Assembly: GCF_014648915.1 (NCBI RefSeq) | Contig: NZ_BMSA01000024.1 | Location: 62,001-126,000, forward strand | Source of the DNA: Streptomyces phaeofaciens | GTDB taxonomy: Bacteria > Actinomycetota > Actinomycetes > Streptomycetales > Streptomycetaceae | Direction: 5' to 3' | DNA length: 64,000 nt | Shown here: positions 25,102 through 33,027 of the stretch, piece after piece | Layout of the letters: each line of letters starts with the position of its first letter | How positions within the stretch are numbered: position 1 is the stretch's first letter | Translations under genes and position numbers: made by a program | Notes under the pieces: model-generated | Databases searched by the model: none | What the model saw: the letters and a program-made list of their open reading frames with translations, nothing else | What the model was told of the DNA's origin: nothing

Positions 25102-25629
25102 TCAGGTGCCGGTCACCCCGTCGATACGCTCCCGGAGAATGTCGGCGTGACCGTTGTGCCGGGCGTACTCCTCGATCAGATGGACGAGGATCCAGCGCAG
25201 GCTGACCTCGGTACCGGTCAGCGGGCCGTCGACGATGCGTCCGGTGTCGTCGAGCGAGTGCCCGGCGATCAGTTCACGGCCGCGCGCGATCTCGTGCCGC
25301 CAGACGGTCAGCGCCTCGTCCAGCCCCCGCCCGGCGTCGAGGGCGTACCCGGTCCTCTCCTCGAAGACCGGGGGCGCGTCCAGGCGCGCGAACACCCGCT
25401 GGAACCAGTTGCGTTCCACCTCGGCGAGATGCTGGACCAGTCCGAGCAGGGTCAGTGCGGACGGCTCGGCGGAGGCCCGCCGCAGCTGCCCGTCGTCCAG
25501 CCCCGCGCACTTCAGTTCCAGCGTGGCCCGGTGATACGCGAGCCAGCTCTCCAGCATGGGGCGCTCCGCGCCCGTCAGGGGAGGGACGGGCCGGCCGTCG
25601 GGAAGGCGCTGGGGCGTCTCGGCAGTCAT
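25102..25629 (-). CDS. DinB-family (DUF664) protein, putative mycothiol-dependent transferase
   Basis: A 175-residue four-helix DinB-like protein. The metal-binding histidines are in LVQHLAEVERNWFQR and in HLIEEYARHNGHADILRE, the DUF664 pattern. Proteins of this branch are metal-dependent and often use bacillithiol or mycothiol for detoxification, but the substrate of this one is unknown. It stands alone on the minus strand. Confidence 0.82.
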   Translation of the reverse strand: MTAETPQRLPDGRPVPPLTGAERPMLESWLAYHRATLELKCAGLDDGQLRRASAEPSALTLLGLVQHLAEVERNWFQRVFARLDAPPVFEERTGYALDAGRGLDEALTVWRHEIARGRELIAGHSLDDTGRIVDGPLTGTEVSLRWILVHLIEEYARHNGHADILRERIDGVTGT

Positions 25630-25744
25630 ACGGGGAGCATGCCAGGGCCCGCCGGTCCGCCCGCCGGTTTCGGCCCCGGCCGGATCCCCCGACCGCGTCC
25701 CGCCGTTCGGCCCTTCCTCCGCCCGGAGTCCCGGTCCCCGCGGC

Positions 25745-26845
25745 TCACCGCCAGGCGGCGTCCGCCGCGTGGAGTGCGGCCGGCAGGTCCACCGGCAGGC
25801 CCCGCTCGGCGAGGGCCGCGCCCAGGGCCGTCAGGGCGCCGCGGACCGTGCCCGGGGCGGCGGCCGGGCCGTAGTGGTTGACGCGGATCATCTCCGCGGC
25901 CAGCCTCCCGCCGCCCGCGGCCAGCGGGAGGGTGGGGTCCGCCGCCAGCGCGCGGGCCACCAGGTCCGACGCCGGCACACCCGACGGCGTCCGCAGGGTC
26001 GTGGCGACCGGCGCCGCGTCCCTCGCCTCGTACACGTACGGCTCCAGGCCCCCGCCCAGCGCCACCGTCCCCGCGCGGGTCGCCGCCGCGGCGGACGCGT
26101 GGCGGGCCATCACCGTCTCCGGCCCCTCCGACTCGATCCGCTCGACGCACGCCTCCAGCGCCAGCATCTCCAGCTGCGCCGGCGCGTGCAGCAGCGCCTT
26201 GCGCCCGCCGTCCACCCAGCGCTCCTTCCAGTCCAGGAGGGAGAGATACGAGCGGCGCGGGGCCCTCGGGTTCGCGGCCATCCGCGCCCACGCCCGCTCG
26301 CTCACCGACACCGCCGACACGCCCGCGGGCCCGCCCATCGCCTTCTGCGCGCCGATCACGCACAGGTCCACGCCCCACGCGTCCGGCAGCACCGGCTCGG
26401 CGCCGACCGAGGCCACGGCGTCCAGATAGAACAGGGCGCCCTGCTCCCGCACCGCCTCGCCGATCTCCGCGACCGGGTTGGTGTTGCCGGTGGCCGCCTC
26501 GGCGTGCACCAGGGAGACGAAGTCGATCTCCGGGTGCTCGGTGAACGCCGCCCGGATCTGCGCGGCCGTCACCGCCGTGTGGAAGGGCACCGCCAGATCG
26601 ATCACCGTGGCACCGCAGTCCCGCAGCCAGTCCCCGAAGGTCTGCCCGTAGGGGCCGGTGATGACGTTGAGGGCCGTCGTCCCGGGGCCGGCGGTCGCCC
26701 GGATCGCGCCCTCCAGCGGCAGCAGCGCCTCGCCCTGCATGATCACGACGTCCTGCGCGGTGTCCAGCAGCCGCGCCACGCGGTCCTCGACCGACGCGAA
26801 GTGCGCGGCGCTCAGCGGGGCCAGGTCCAGGAACGGGTGTGTCAC
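25745..26845 (-). CDS. Class V aminotransferase, alanine-glyoxylate/serine-pyruvate type
   Basis: A 366-residue fold-type I PLP enzyme. EALLPLEGAIRATAGPGTTALN, VSLVHAEAATGNTNPV, LDAVASVGAEPV and GAQKAMGGPAGVS (with the Schiff-base lysine) fit the alanine-glyoxylate, serine-pyruvate or (S)-ureidoglycine-glyoxylate aminotransferase group. It is divergent from an amino-acid ABC transporter across a 186-bp region that holds a strong promoter and palindrome, which suggests a link with amino-acid uptake. The exact amino donor cannot be deduced. Confidence 0.82.
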   Translation of the reverse strand: MTHPFLDLAPLSAAHFASVEDRVARLLDTAQDVVIMQGEALLPLEGAIRATAGPGTTALNVITGPYGQTFGDWLRDCGATVIDLAVPFHTAVTAAQIRAAFTEHPEIDFVSLVHAEAATGNTNPVAEIGEAVREQGALFYLDAVASVGAEPVLPDAWGVDLCVIGAQKAMGGPAGVSAVSVSERAWARMAANPRAPRRSYLSLLDWKERWVDGGRKALLHAPAQLEMLALEACVERIESEGPETVMARHASAAAATRAGTVALGGGLEPYVYEARDAAPVATTLRTPSGVPASDLVARALAADPTLPLAAGGGRLAAEMIRVNHYGPAAAPGTVRGALTALGAALAERGLPVDLPAALHAADAAWR

Positions 26846-26956
26846 GACGGTGCTCTCTTCGACTCACGGGGTAGAGGTGACGAGAGTATCCGCCCGCACC
26901 CCGACCCCTCGGACCGGTGACTTCCCAGGTCCAACGGCTCCGCAACCATCGGTTTG

Positions 26957-26986
26957 GTTTGAGAGTCTCAAACTTCTCCTTATAAT
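26957..26986 (+). promoter_or_regulatory. Strong promoter overlapped by a perfect 17-bp palindrome
   Basis: GTTTGAGAGTCTCAAAC (26957-26973) is a perfect palindrome around a central base. Its left half contains a -35-like TTGAGA (26959-26964), which is 16 bp from a consensus -10 TATAAT (26981-26986). The ABC transporter gene starts 45 bp further on. The geometry is that of a repressor operator covering the -35 box. Confidence 0.75.
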
Positions 26987-27031
26987 CGGAACCCCCAGTT
27001 CATCTCGTCCCCCTGAATAGGAAGGCCCGCC

Positions 27032-27889
27032 GTGAAGACGCTCCCCGGGCGACGGACCCGCGCCCTGGCCGCAGGCACCGCGACGGCCGCGCTGATGCTC
27101 GTGTCCGCCTGCACCTCCAGCGACGACGGAGGCAGCGGCTCCAAGACCGCCGCCGGCGGGGTCGAGCTGGCCAAGGCCGGCCAGCTCACCACCTGCACCC
27201 ACCTGCCCTACCCGCCGTTCCAGTCGGAGATCGACGGCAAGGTGCAGGGCTTCGACGTGTCCCTGATCGACCTCGTCGCCGAGGACCTCGGCGTGAAGCA
27301 GGTGGTCCTCGACACCCCGTTCGAGAACTTCAAGACGGGTGCCTTCCTCAACTCCGGCGAGTGCGACGTGGCCGCGGCCGGCATGACCATCACCGAGGAA
27401 CGCAAGAAGAACGTCGACTTCTCCGACCCGTACTTCGATGCCACCCAGGCCCTCCTGGTCGACAAGGACAGCGGCATCACCTCGCTCGCCGACGCCAAGG
27501 CCAAGGGCGTCAAGCTCGGCGCCCAGGCGCAGACCACCGGCGAGGACTACGCCAAGAAGCAGGGCTTCGACCCGGTCTCCTTCGAGTCCTCCGACGCCGT
27601 CCTCAACGGACTGCGCTCCGGCCAGGTCAAGGCCGTCGTCATCGACTACCCGGTGGTCCAGGGCTGGCTGAAGGACAAGGCCAACGCCGACGCCTTCGAG
27701 GTCGCCGACAACATCAACACCGGTGAGCAGTACGGCTTCACGGTGAAGAAGGGCAACACCGAGCTGCTCGCCGCCATCGACAAGGCGCTTGCCGAGGCCA
27801 AGGCGGACGGCACGTACAAGGAGATCTACGAGAAGTGGATCGGCCCGTACGACGCGTCCGCGGCCTCCCCGTCCGCGTCGGCGTCCTGA
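27032..27889 (+). CDS. Polar amino-acid ABC transporter, substrate-binding lipoprotein (family 3)
   Basis: A 285-residue extracellular solute-binding protein starting at a GTG with TAGGAAGG upstream. The signal peptide ends in the lipobox LVSAC near residue 26, so it is a lipoprotein anchored on the outer face of the membrane. The SBP_bac_3 fold is seen in FQSEIDGKVQGFDVSLIDLV, CDVAAAGMTITEERKKNVDF and VVIDYPVVQGWLKDK. Substrates of this family are glutamate, glutamine, arginine or similar. It is first in a three-gene operon. A Ser/Ala-rich tail ends the protein. Confidence 0.92.
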   Translation: MKTLPGRRTRALAAGTATAALMLVSACTSSDDGGSGSKTAAGGVELAKAGQLTTCTHLPYPPFQSEIDGKVQGFDVSLIDLVAEDLGVKQVVLDTPFENFKTGAFLNSGECDVAAAGMTITEERKKNVDFSDPYFDATQALLVDKDSGITSLADAKAKGVKLGAQAQTTGEDYAKKQGFDPVSFESSDAVLNGLRSGQVKAVVIDYPVVQGWLKDKANADAFEVADNINTGEQYGFTVKKGNTELLAAIDKALAEAKADGTYKEIYEKWIGPYDASAASPSASAS

Positions 27890-27893
27890 CCTC

Positions 27894-28727
27894 ATGACCG
27901 GGACGGACGTACCCCTCCAGCCGAAGAAGAAGGGCCTGACCCGGCGGCAGCGGCGCAGCCTCTCGCGCGGCGCGCAGTACGTGGTCTTCGTCGCGGTCGT
28001 GATCGGTGTCGCGGTCACGGCCGACTGGGGCCGGCTGAAGAACCAGTTCGCCCAGTGGGACATCGCCCGGGAGATGTTCCCGGACGTCATCACGCTGGCG
28101 CTCAAGAACACCGTGCTCTACACGCTGTCCGGCTTCGCCGTCGGACTCGTGCTCGGCATGGTGATCGCGCTGATGCGGCTGTCGTCGGTGGGCCCCTACC
28201 GCTGGTTCGCCGGTGTCTACATCGAGATCTTCCGCGGTCTGCCCGCCCTGCTGATCTTCATCTTCATCGGCGTGGCCGTGCCGCTCGCCTTCCCCGGCAC
28301 GGAGATCGTCGGCGGCACCTACGGCAAGGTCGCCCTGGCGCTCGGCCTGGTGGCGGCCGCCTACATGGCGGAGACCATCCGGGCGGGCATCCAGGCCGTC
28401 CCCAAGGGGCAGATGGAGGCGGCCCGTTCGCTGGGCTTCTCGCCGGGCAGGGCGATGGTCTCGATCATCATCCCGCAGGCCTTCCGGATCATCCTCCCGC
28501 CGCTCACCAACGAACTGGTCCTGCTGTTCAAGGACTCCTCGCTGGTGCTGTTCCTCGGTGTCACCCTGGAGGAGCGCGAACTGTCCAAGTACGGCCGTGA
28601 CCTGGCCAGCCAGACCGCCAACTCCACGCCGATCCTCGTCGCCGGCCTGTGCTACCTGCTGGTGACCATCCCGCTCGGCTTCGTCGTACGCCGCATGGAG
28701 ACGAAGGCCCAGGAGGCCGTGAAATGA
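27894..28727 (+). CDS. Polar amino-acid ABC transporter, permease
   Basis: An inner-membrane permease of 277 residues (HisM/GlnP type) starting at an ATG 4 bp after the binding-protein stop. After a basic N-terminus it has about five membrane spans and the EAA loop that contacts the ATPase (MEAARSLGFSPGRAMVSI). TLALKNTVLYTLSGFAVGLV is the family's first-span signature. Its stop overlaps the ATPase start (ATGA). Only one permease gene is present, so it should act as a homodimer. Confidence 0.92.
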   Translation: MTGTDVPLQPKKKGLTRRQRRSLSRGAQYVVFVAVVIGVAVTADWGRLKNQFAQWDIAREMFPDVITLALKNTVLYTLSGFAVGLVLGMVIALMRLSSVGPYRWFAGVYIEIFRGLPALLIFIFIGVAVPLAFPGTEIVGGTYGKVALALGLVAAAYMAETIRAGIQAVPKGQMEAARSLGFSPGRAMVSIIIPQAFRIILPPLTNELVLLFKDSSLVLFLGVTLEERELSKYGRDLASQTANSTPILVAGLCYLLVTIPLGFVVRRMETKAQEAVK

Positions 28728-29527
28728 GCCGACCGGAGATCCAGGTCAAGGGCCTGCACAAGTCCTTCGGCGCCAACGAGGTGCTGCGCGGCATCGACCT
28801 GGAGATCGGCCAGGGCGAGGTCGTCTGCGTGATCGGCCCGTCCGGCTCGGGCAAGTCGACGCTGCTGCGGTGCGTGAACCTCCTGGAGGAGCCAACGAAG
28901 GGCCAGGTCTTCGTCGGCGGCACCGAGGTCACGGACCCGGACGTCGACATCGACGCCGTACGCCGCCGTATCGGCATGGTCTTCCAGCAGTTCAACCTCT
29001 TCCCGCACCTGACGGTGACCGAGAACCTCACGCTGCCGCAGCGCAGGGTGCTGCGCAGGGGCAAGGCGCAGGCCGCGAAGGTCGCCGCCGAGAACCTGTC
29101 CCGGGTGGGCCTGTCGGAGAAGGCGGACGCCTACCCCGCCTCCCTCTCCGGCGGCCAGCAGCAGCGCGTCGCGATCGCCCGCGCGCTCGCCATGGGCCCC
29201 GAGGTGATGCTGTTCGACGAGCCGACCTCGGCGCTCGACCCGGAGCTGGTCGGCGATGTCCTCGCCGTCATGCGCATGCTCGCGAACGAGGGCATGACGA
29301 TGATGGTCGTCACCCATGAGATGACCTTCGCCCGCGAGGTCGCCGACCGGGTCGTCTTCATGGACGGCGGGGTGGTCGTCGAGGAGGGTGCCCCGGCCCG
29401 GGTCATCGGTGCGCCGGCCCACGAACGCACCCGCCACTTCCTCTCCCGCCTCCTCGACCCGGCCATGGCCCAGGTCGAGGAGGAGACCTCGGACCAGGTG
29501 GGCGGGGCGGACGGGACCGCTCACTAG
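28724..29527 (+). CDS. Polar amino-acid ABC transporter, ATP-binding protein
   Basis: A 267-residue ABC ATPase of the GlnQ/HisP type. I use the ATG at 28724 that overlaps the permease stop. Walker A is GPSGSGKST, the Q-loop is VFQQFNLFPH, the ABC signature is LSGGQQQRVAIARALAM, Walker B is VMLFDEPTSALDPE and the H-loop is VVTHEM. It completes the importer with the two genes upstream. Confidence 0.95.
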   Translation: MSRPEIQVKGLHKSFGANEVLRGIDLEIGQGEVVCVIGPSGSGKSTLLRCVNLLEEPTKGQVFVGGTEVTDPDVDIDAVRRRIGMVFQQFNLFPHLTVTENLTLPQRRVLRRGKAQAAKVAAENLSRVGLSEKADAYPASLSGGQQQRVAIARALAMGPEVMLFDEPTSALDPELVGDVLAVMRMLANEGMTMMVVTHEMTFAREVADRVVFMDGGVVVEEGAPARVIGAPAHERTRHFLSRLLDPAMAQVEEETSDQVGGADGTAH

Positions 29528-29540
29528 TTAGGGTGCCCGC

Positions 29541-30632
29541 ATGAGCGATCGCGCGGTGCTGCACGTGAAGGGACGGGTCCTCATCGGACCCGAGGACGTC
29601 CGCGACGAGGTGTGGGTCGTCGGGGGCCGGATCTGCCACGACCGTCCCGCCGACGCCCGCGACGTGCGGACCGTGCAGGGGTGGGCGCTGCCCGGACTGG
29701 TCGACGCCCACTGCCATGTGGGCCTCGGCGCGCACGGCCCGGTCGACGCGGACGTCGCGGAGAAGCAGGCACTGGCCGACCGCGAGGCCGGCACCCTGCT
29801 GATCCGCGACGCCGGCTCGCCCTCCGACACCCGCTGGGTGGACGACCGCGACGACCTGCCGAAGATCATCCGCGCGGGCCGGCACATCGCCCGCACCCGC
29901 CGCTACATCCGCGGCTACGCCCACGAGATCGAGCCCGACGACCTGGTCGCGTACGTCGCACAGGAGGCCCGGCGCGGCGACGGATGGGTCAAGCTGGTCG
30001 GCGACTGGATCGACCGCGAGATCGGCGACCTGGCCCCGAGCTGGCCCCGGGAGGCGGCCGAGGCGGCCATCGCCGAGGCCCACCGGCTGGGTGCCCGGGT
30101 CACCGCGCACTGCTTCGCCGAGAACTCCCTGCGCGACCTCGTCGAGGCCGGCATCGACTGCATCGAGCACGCCACGGGCCTCACCGAGGACCTGATCCCG
30201 CTGTTCGCCGAGCGCGGCGTCGCCATCGTCCCGACCCTCGTCAACATCGCGACCTTCCCGCGGCTCGCCGCCGGCGGCGAGGACCGGTTCCCCCGCTGGT
30301 CGGCCCATATGCGCCGACTCCACGAGCGCCGCTACGACACCGTCCGCTCCGCGTACGACGCCGGCCTGCCGGTCTTCGTCGGCACGGACGCCGGCGGCAC
30401 CCTCCCGCACGGTCTGGTCGCCGCCGAGGTCGCCGAACTGGTCACCGCCGGCATCCCGCCCCGGGACGCCCTCGCGGCGGCCACCTGGGCCGCGCGCGCC
30501 TGGCTCGGCCGCCCCGGCCTGGACGAGGGCGCCCCCGCCGACCTCGTCGTCTACGACACCGACCCCCGCGCCGACGTCCGCGTCCTCGCGGCCCCGCGCC
30601 GGGTCGTGGTCAACGGACAGGTCATGGCCTGA
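29541..30632 (+). CDS. Amidohydrolase-family metal-dependent hydrolase
   Basis: A 363-residue amidohydrolase with a split N/C-terminal beta-sandwich and a TIM barrel. Metal ligands are visible in LVDAHCHVGLG, in ARVTAHCFAEN, in CIEHATGL and in FVGTDAGGT; WVKLVGDWIDRE may hold the bridging lysine. It resembles imidazolonepropionase/prolidase-type and uncharacterised Streptomyces amidohydrolases acting on cyclic amides or peptides. It starts 13 bp after the ABC transporter ATPase and could share its transcript, which would fit hydrolysis of an imported compound, but that is inference. Confidence 0.85.
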   Translation: MSDRAVLHVKGRVLIGPEDVRDEVWVVGGRICHDRPADARDVRTVQGWALPGLVDAHCHVGLGAHGPVDADVAEKQALADREAGTLLIRDAGSPSDTRWVDDRDDLPKIIRAGRHIARTRRYIRGYAHEIEPDDLVAYVAQEARRGDGWVKLVGDWIDREIGDLAPSWPREAAEAAIAEAHRLGARVTAHCFAENSLRDLVEAGIDCIEHATGLTEDLIPLFAERGVAIVPTLVNIATFPRLAAGGEDRFPRWSAHMRRLHERRYDTVRSAYDAGLPVFVGTDAGGTLPHGLVAAEVAELVTAGIPPRDALAAATWAARAWLGRPGLDEGAPADLVVYDTDPRADVRVLAAPRRVVVNGQVMA

Positions 30633-30952
30633 GACCACCGCGCCACCGGGCGGCGCGCCGACCAGCGCCGCCGGCCACCGGCCGTGACGAAGGGCCGCTC
30701 CCGGCCACCGGCCGTGACGAAGGGCCGCCGCCGGCCGTTGTGCACCCCCGGTCACGCGCCGGTGCGCCGGGCCCGTGGATCCCCGTAACGGGTGGGGCTG
30801 CGGCGCATCCGGGGAACATCCGTGCCGTGGAATTCGAAAAGGTTCACGGAAACCCCACTTTGGGGTGAAGTCCGGTCGGATCGCTGACCGTTCACCCGTG
30901 GTGCGTAATTCTTGCCGGGTCCCAAGCACGTCTCTCTGGGGGTCCCACCACC
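30633..30952. other. 320-bp gap before the LAxTG protein gene
   Basis: No gene is supported here. The gap holds a 30-bp tandem repeat (30671-30730) and a short hairpin, ACCCCA-CTT-TGGGGT with the arms at about 30852-30866, followed by AT-richer DNA near 30900 that may contain the promoter of the next gene. No convincing -35/-10 pair or RNA family is recognised. Confidence 0.6.
30671..30730 (+). repeat. Tandem 30-bp direct repeat (two copies)
   Basis: Two adjacent 30-bp units, beginning CCGGCCACCGGCCGTGACGA at 30671 and 30701, differ only in their last bases. A partial third unit (CCGGCC) follows. The repeat lies downstream of the amidohydrolase stop. Confidence 0.9.
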
Positions 30953-31912
30953 TTGAACGGCAACCACTTCCGCATGCCCGCACGCCGTCTCGCCTCCGTG
31001 GCGGCGGCCACCGTCCTGGCCGCCGGTCCCGCGGCCCTGGCCGGCGCGGCTCCCGCCCAGGCGACCCCCGACGAGGGCAGCGCGAGCGCCGTCGTGCTGC
31101 GCACCGGGCTCGACGTGGCCCTGCTCAACAAGACGGTCGACGTCCCGCTCGCCGTCTCCCTCAACGAGGTGACCGCCCCGCAGAGCGCCGAGAAGACCGC
31201 CCTCACCGCCGAACTGGACGGCGTCGCCGGCGGAAAGCCGTTCAACGTCCTGCGCGCCGAGGTCGCCGAGGCCGAGGCGACCGTCGACGACACCAGGGCC
31301 GAGGCGTCCACCCGCCTCGCCCACGCCAAGGTGCACGTCCCGGGCCTGCCCCTGCTCTCCGTCGTCGAGATCGGCACGGTCACCTCCAGGGCGACCTGCG
31401 AGACCGGCGAGGCACCGGTCGCCGAGTCCAACCTGATCGGCTCGGTGACGGCCCTCGGCAAGAAGGTCTCGGTGAGCACCGGCGGCACCACCGAGGTGAA
31501 GGTGCCCGGCGTCGGCGAGGTCCGCCTCGACCTGTCGAAGCGCGAGACGACCACGCGCACGGCCGCCGCCACCGCCCTCGAACTCACCGTCTCCGTCAAC
31601 CCGTCGAAGCTGAACGTCGCCGAGGTCACCGGCACCGTGACCCTCGCGCGGGCGACCTGCGAGACTCCCGCGGCACCCGCGAAGGAGGCGGCGCGGGGGA
31701 CCGGCGAGGAGAGCGAGGAGGAGCCGGAGACGGCCTCCGAGGCGAGCGGCGCCGACCCGGCCGTCGACGTCAGGCCGCAGGGCGCCCAGGCCGAGGCCGA
31801 CCTGGCCCGCACCGGCGGCACCTCCCTGACGCCGTACATCGCGGGCGGCGCGGTGGCCCTGCTGGCCGCCGGCGGGGGAGCGGTGGCCCTGGCCCGGCGC
31901 AGCCGCGGCTGA
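30953..31912 (+). CDS. Secreted LAxTG-type sortase substrate (surface protein)
   Basis: A protein of about 319 residues with a signal peptide (RLASVAAATVLAAG to AQA), a mature region of about 230 residues in which two segments of similar design end in ATCET (VTSRATCETGEAP and TLARATCETPAAP), a Glu-rich linker, and a C-terminal cell-wall sorting signal: LARTGG, a hydrophobic span (IAGGAVALLAAGGGAVALA) and RRSRG. LAxTG is the motif of class E sortases of Streptomyces, so the protein should be linked to peptidoglycan. A TTG at 30953 with TGGGGGT upstream is the likeliest start; an ATG at 30974 is the alternative. The function of the mature domain is unknown. Confidence 0.82.
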   Translation: MNGNHFRMPARRLASVAAATVLAAGPAALAGAAPAQATPDEGSASAVVLRTGLDVALLNKTVDVPLAVSLNEVTAPQSAEKTALTAELDGVAGGKPFNVLRAEVAEAEATVDDTRAEASTRLAHAKVHVPGLPLLSVVEIGTVTSRATCETGEAPVAESNLIGSVTALGKKVSVSTGGTTEVKVPGVGEVRLDLSKRETTTRTAAATALELTVSVNPSKLNVAEVTGTVTLARATCETPAAPAKEAARGTGEESEEEPETASEASGADPAVDVRPQGAQAEADLARTGGTSLTPYIAGGAVALLAAGGGAVALARRSRG

Positions 31913-31936
31913 CCCGGACCACGCCGTCCGCCGCCG

Positions 31937-31964
31937 CGACGGCACCCGCGAGAGGGTGCCGTCG
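31937..31964. terminator. Bidirectional terminator between the LAxTG gene and cobC
   Basis: CGACGGCACCC (31937-31947) and GGGTGCCGTCG (31954-31964) form a perfect 11-bp stem with a 6-base loop between convergent genes. Confidence 0.85.
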
Positions 31965-31965
31965 C

Positions 31966-33027
31966 TCAGCGGTCCGCCAGCGTCATCGCCCGGTCCAGCG
32001 CCTGGAGGAACGAGTTGACCGTCGTCCGGTCCCGCACCGCCAGCCGCAGCCACTCCTCGCCCAGGCCCGGGAACGTGTCCCCGCGCCGCACCGCGAACCC
32101 CAGGTCACGCAGATGCCGGCGCACGGCCACCGCCCGCGGCAGCCGGACGAGCACGAAGGGGCCGTCGGCCGGTTCCGCGACCAGCAGTCCGTCCGGTGCG
32201 AACTCCCGCAGCCCGGCGATCAGATGAGCCCGGTCCGCGGCGACCCGGTGCGCCGCGTGCGCCGCCTCCGCCAGCGCGCGCGGCGACACGCACACCTCCG
32301 CCGCGGCCAGCGCCGGCGTGGACACCGGCCACAGCGGCTGCGCCCGCTCCAGCTCCGCGACCGTCTCCGGCGCGGCGAGCACGTACCCGATCCGCAGCCC
32401 CGCCAGCCCCCAGGTCTTCGTCAGGCTGCGCAGCACCACCAGACCCGGCACGTCCCGGCGGCCGGCGAGGGCCTCGCGCTCGCCGGGCACCGCGTCCATG
32501 AACGCCTCGTCGACCACCAGCGTCCGTCCCGCGCGGGCCAGCCGGGCGATCGTCTTCGCCGGGTGCAGCACCGAGGTGGGGTTCGTCGGGTTGCCGATCA
32601 CCACCAGGTCGGCGTCCTCGGGGACGGCCGCCGGATCCAGCCGGAAACCGTCCTCGGCGCGCAGCACCACCCGGTCCACGCTGTGCCCGGCGTCCCGCAG
32701 CGCCGCCTCGGGCTCGGTGAACTGCGGGTGCACGACGACCGGCCGGCGCACCTTCAGGGCCCGCGCGAGCAGCACGAACGCCTCCGCCGCGCCGGCCGTC
32801 AGCAGCACCCGCTCCACCGGCAGCCCGTGCCGCGCCGCCACCGCCGCCCGCGCCGCCCGCCCGTCCGGGTAGGCGGCGAGACCGGCCAGCGACGCGGTGA
32901 GGTGCTCGCGCAGCCAGCGCGGGGGCGTGTCCGCGCGGACGTTCACGGCGAGGTCGACGAGCGCCGTGCCGCCGTCCCGCACCTCCGCGTCGCCGTGGTG
33001 GCGCAGGTCGGGCCCGTCAGTGCGCAT
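31966..33027 (-). CDS. cobC: Aminotransferase-fold L-threonine-O-3-phosphate decarboxylase-like protein (CobC)
   Basis: A 353-residue PLP enzyme of the histidinol-phosphate aminotransferase group. Members in cobalamin loci (CobC/CobD of Salmonella) make the (R)-1-amino-2-propanol phosphate used for the nucleotide loop. Features seen: LLTAGAAEAFVLLARAL, VVIGNPTNPTSVLHP, LVVDEAFMD and the Schiff-base lysine in LRSLTKTWGLAGLRIGYVL. It is the last gene of the cobM block and overlaps cbiX by 11 bp, so it is translationally coupled. The cobalamin role rests mainly on this context; a histidinol-phosphate function is the alternative. Confidence 0.85.
   Translation of the reverse strand: MRTDGPDLRHHGDAEVRDGGTALVDLAVNVRADTPPRWLREHLTASLAGLAAYPDGRAARAAVAARHGLPVERVLLTAGAAEAFVLLARALKVRRPVVVHPQFTEPEAALRDAGHSVDRVVLRAEDGFRLDPAAVPEDADLVVIGNPTNPTSVLHPAKTIARLARAGRTLVVDEAFMDAVPGEREALAGRRDVPGLVVLRSLTKTWGLAGLRIGYVLAAPETVAELERAQPLWPVSTPALAAAEVCVSPRALAEAAHAAHRVAADRAHLIAGLREFAPDGLLVAEPADGPFVLVRLPRAVAVRRHLRDLGFAVRRGDTFPGLGEEWLRLAVRDRTTVNSFLQALDRAMTLADR

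Noticed and set aside
30890..30897. GTTCACCC upstream of the LAxTG gene, resembling a PHO box
   Set aside because: Only one repeat unit is present and no second unit stands 11 bp away, so PhoP control cannot be claimed.
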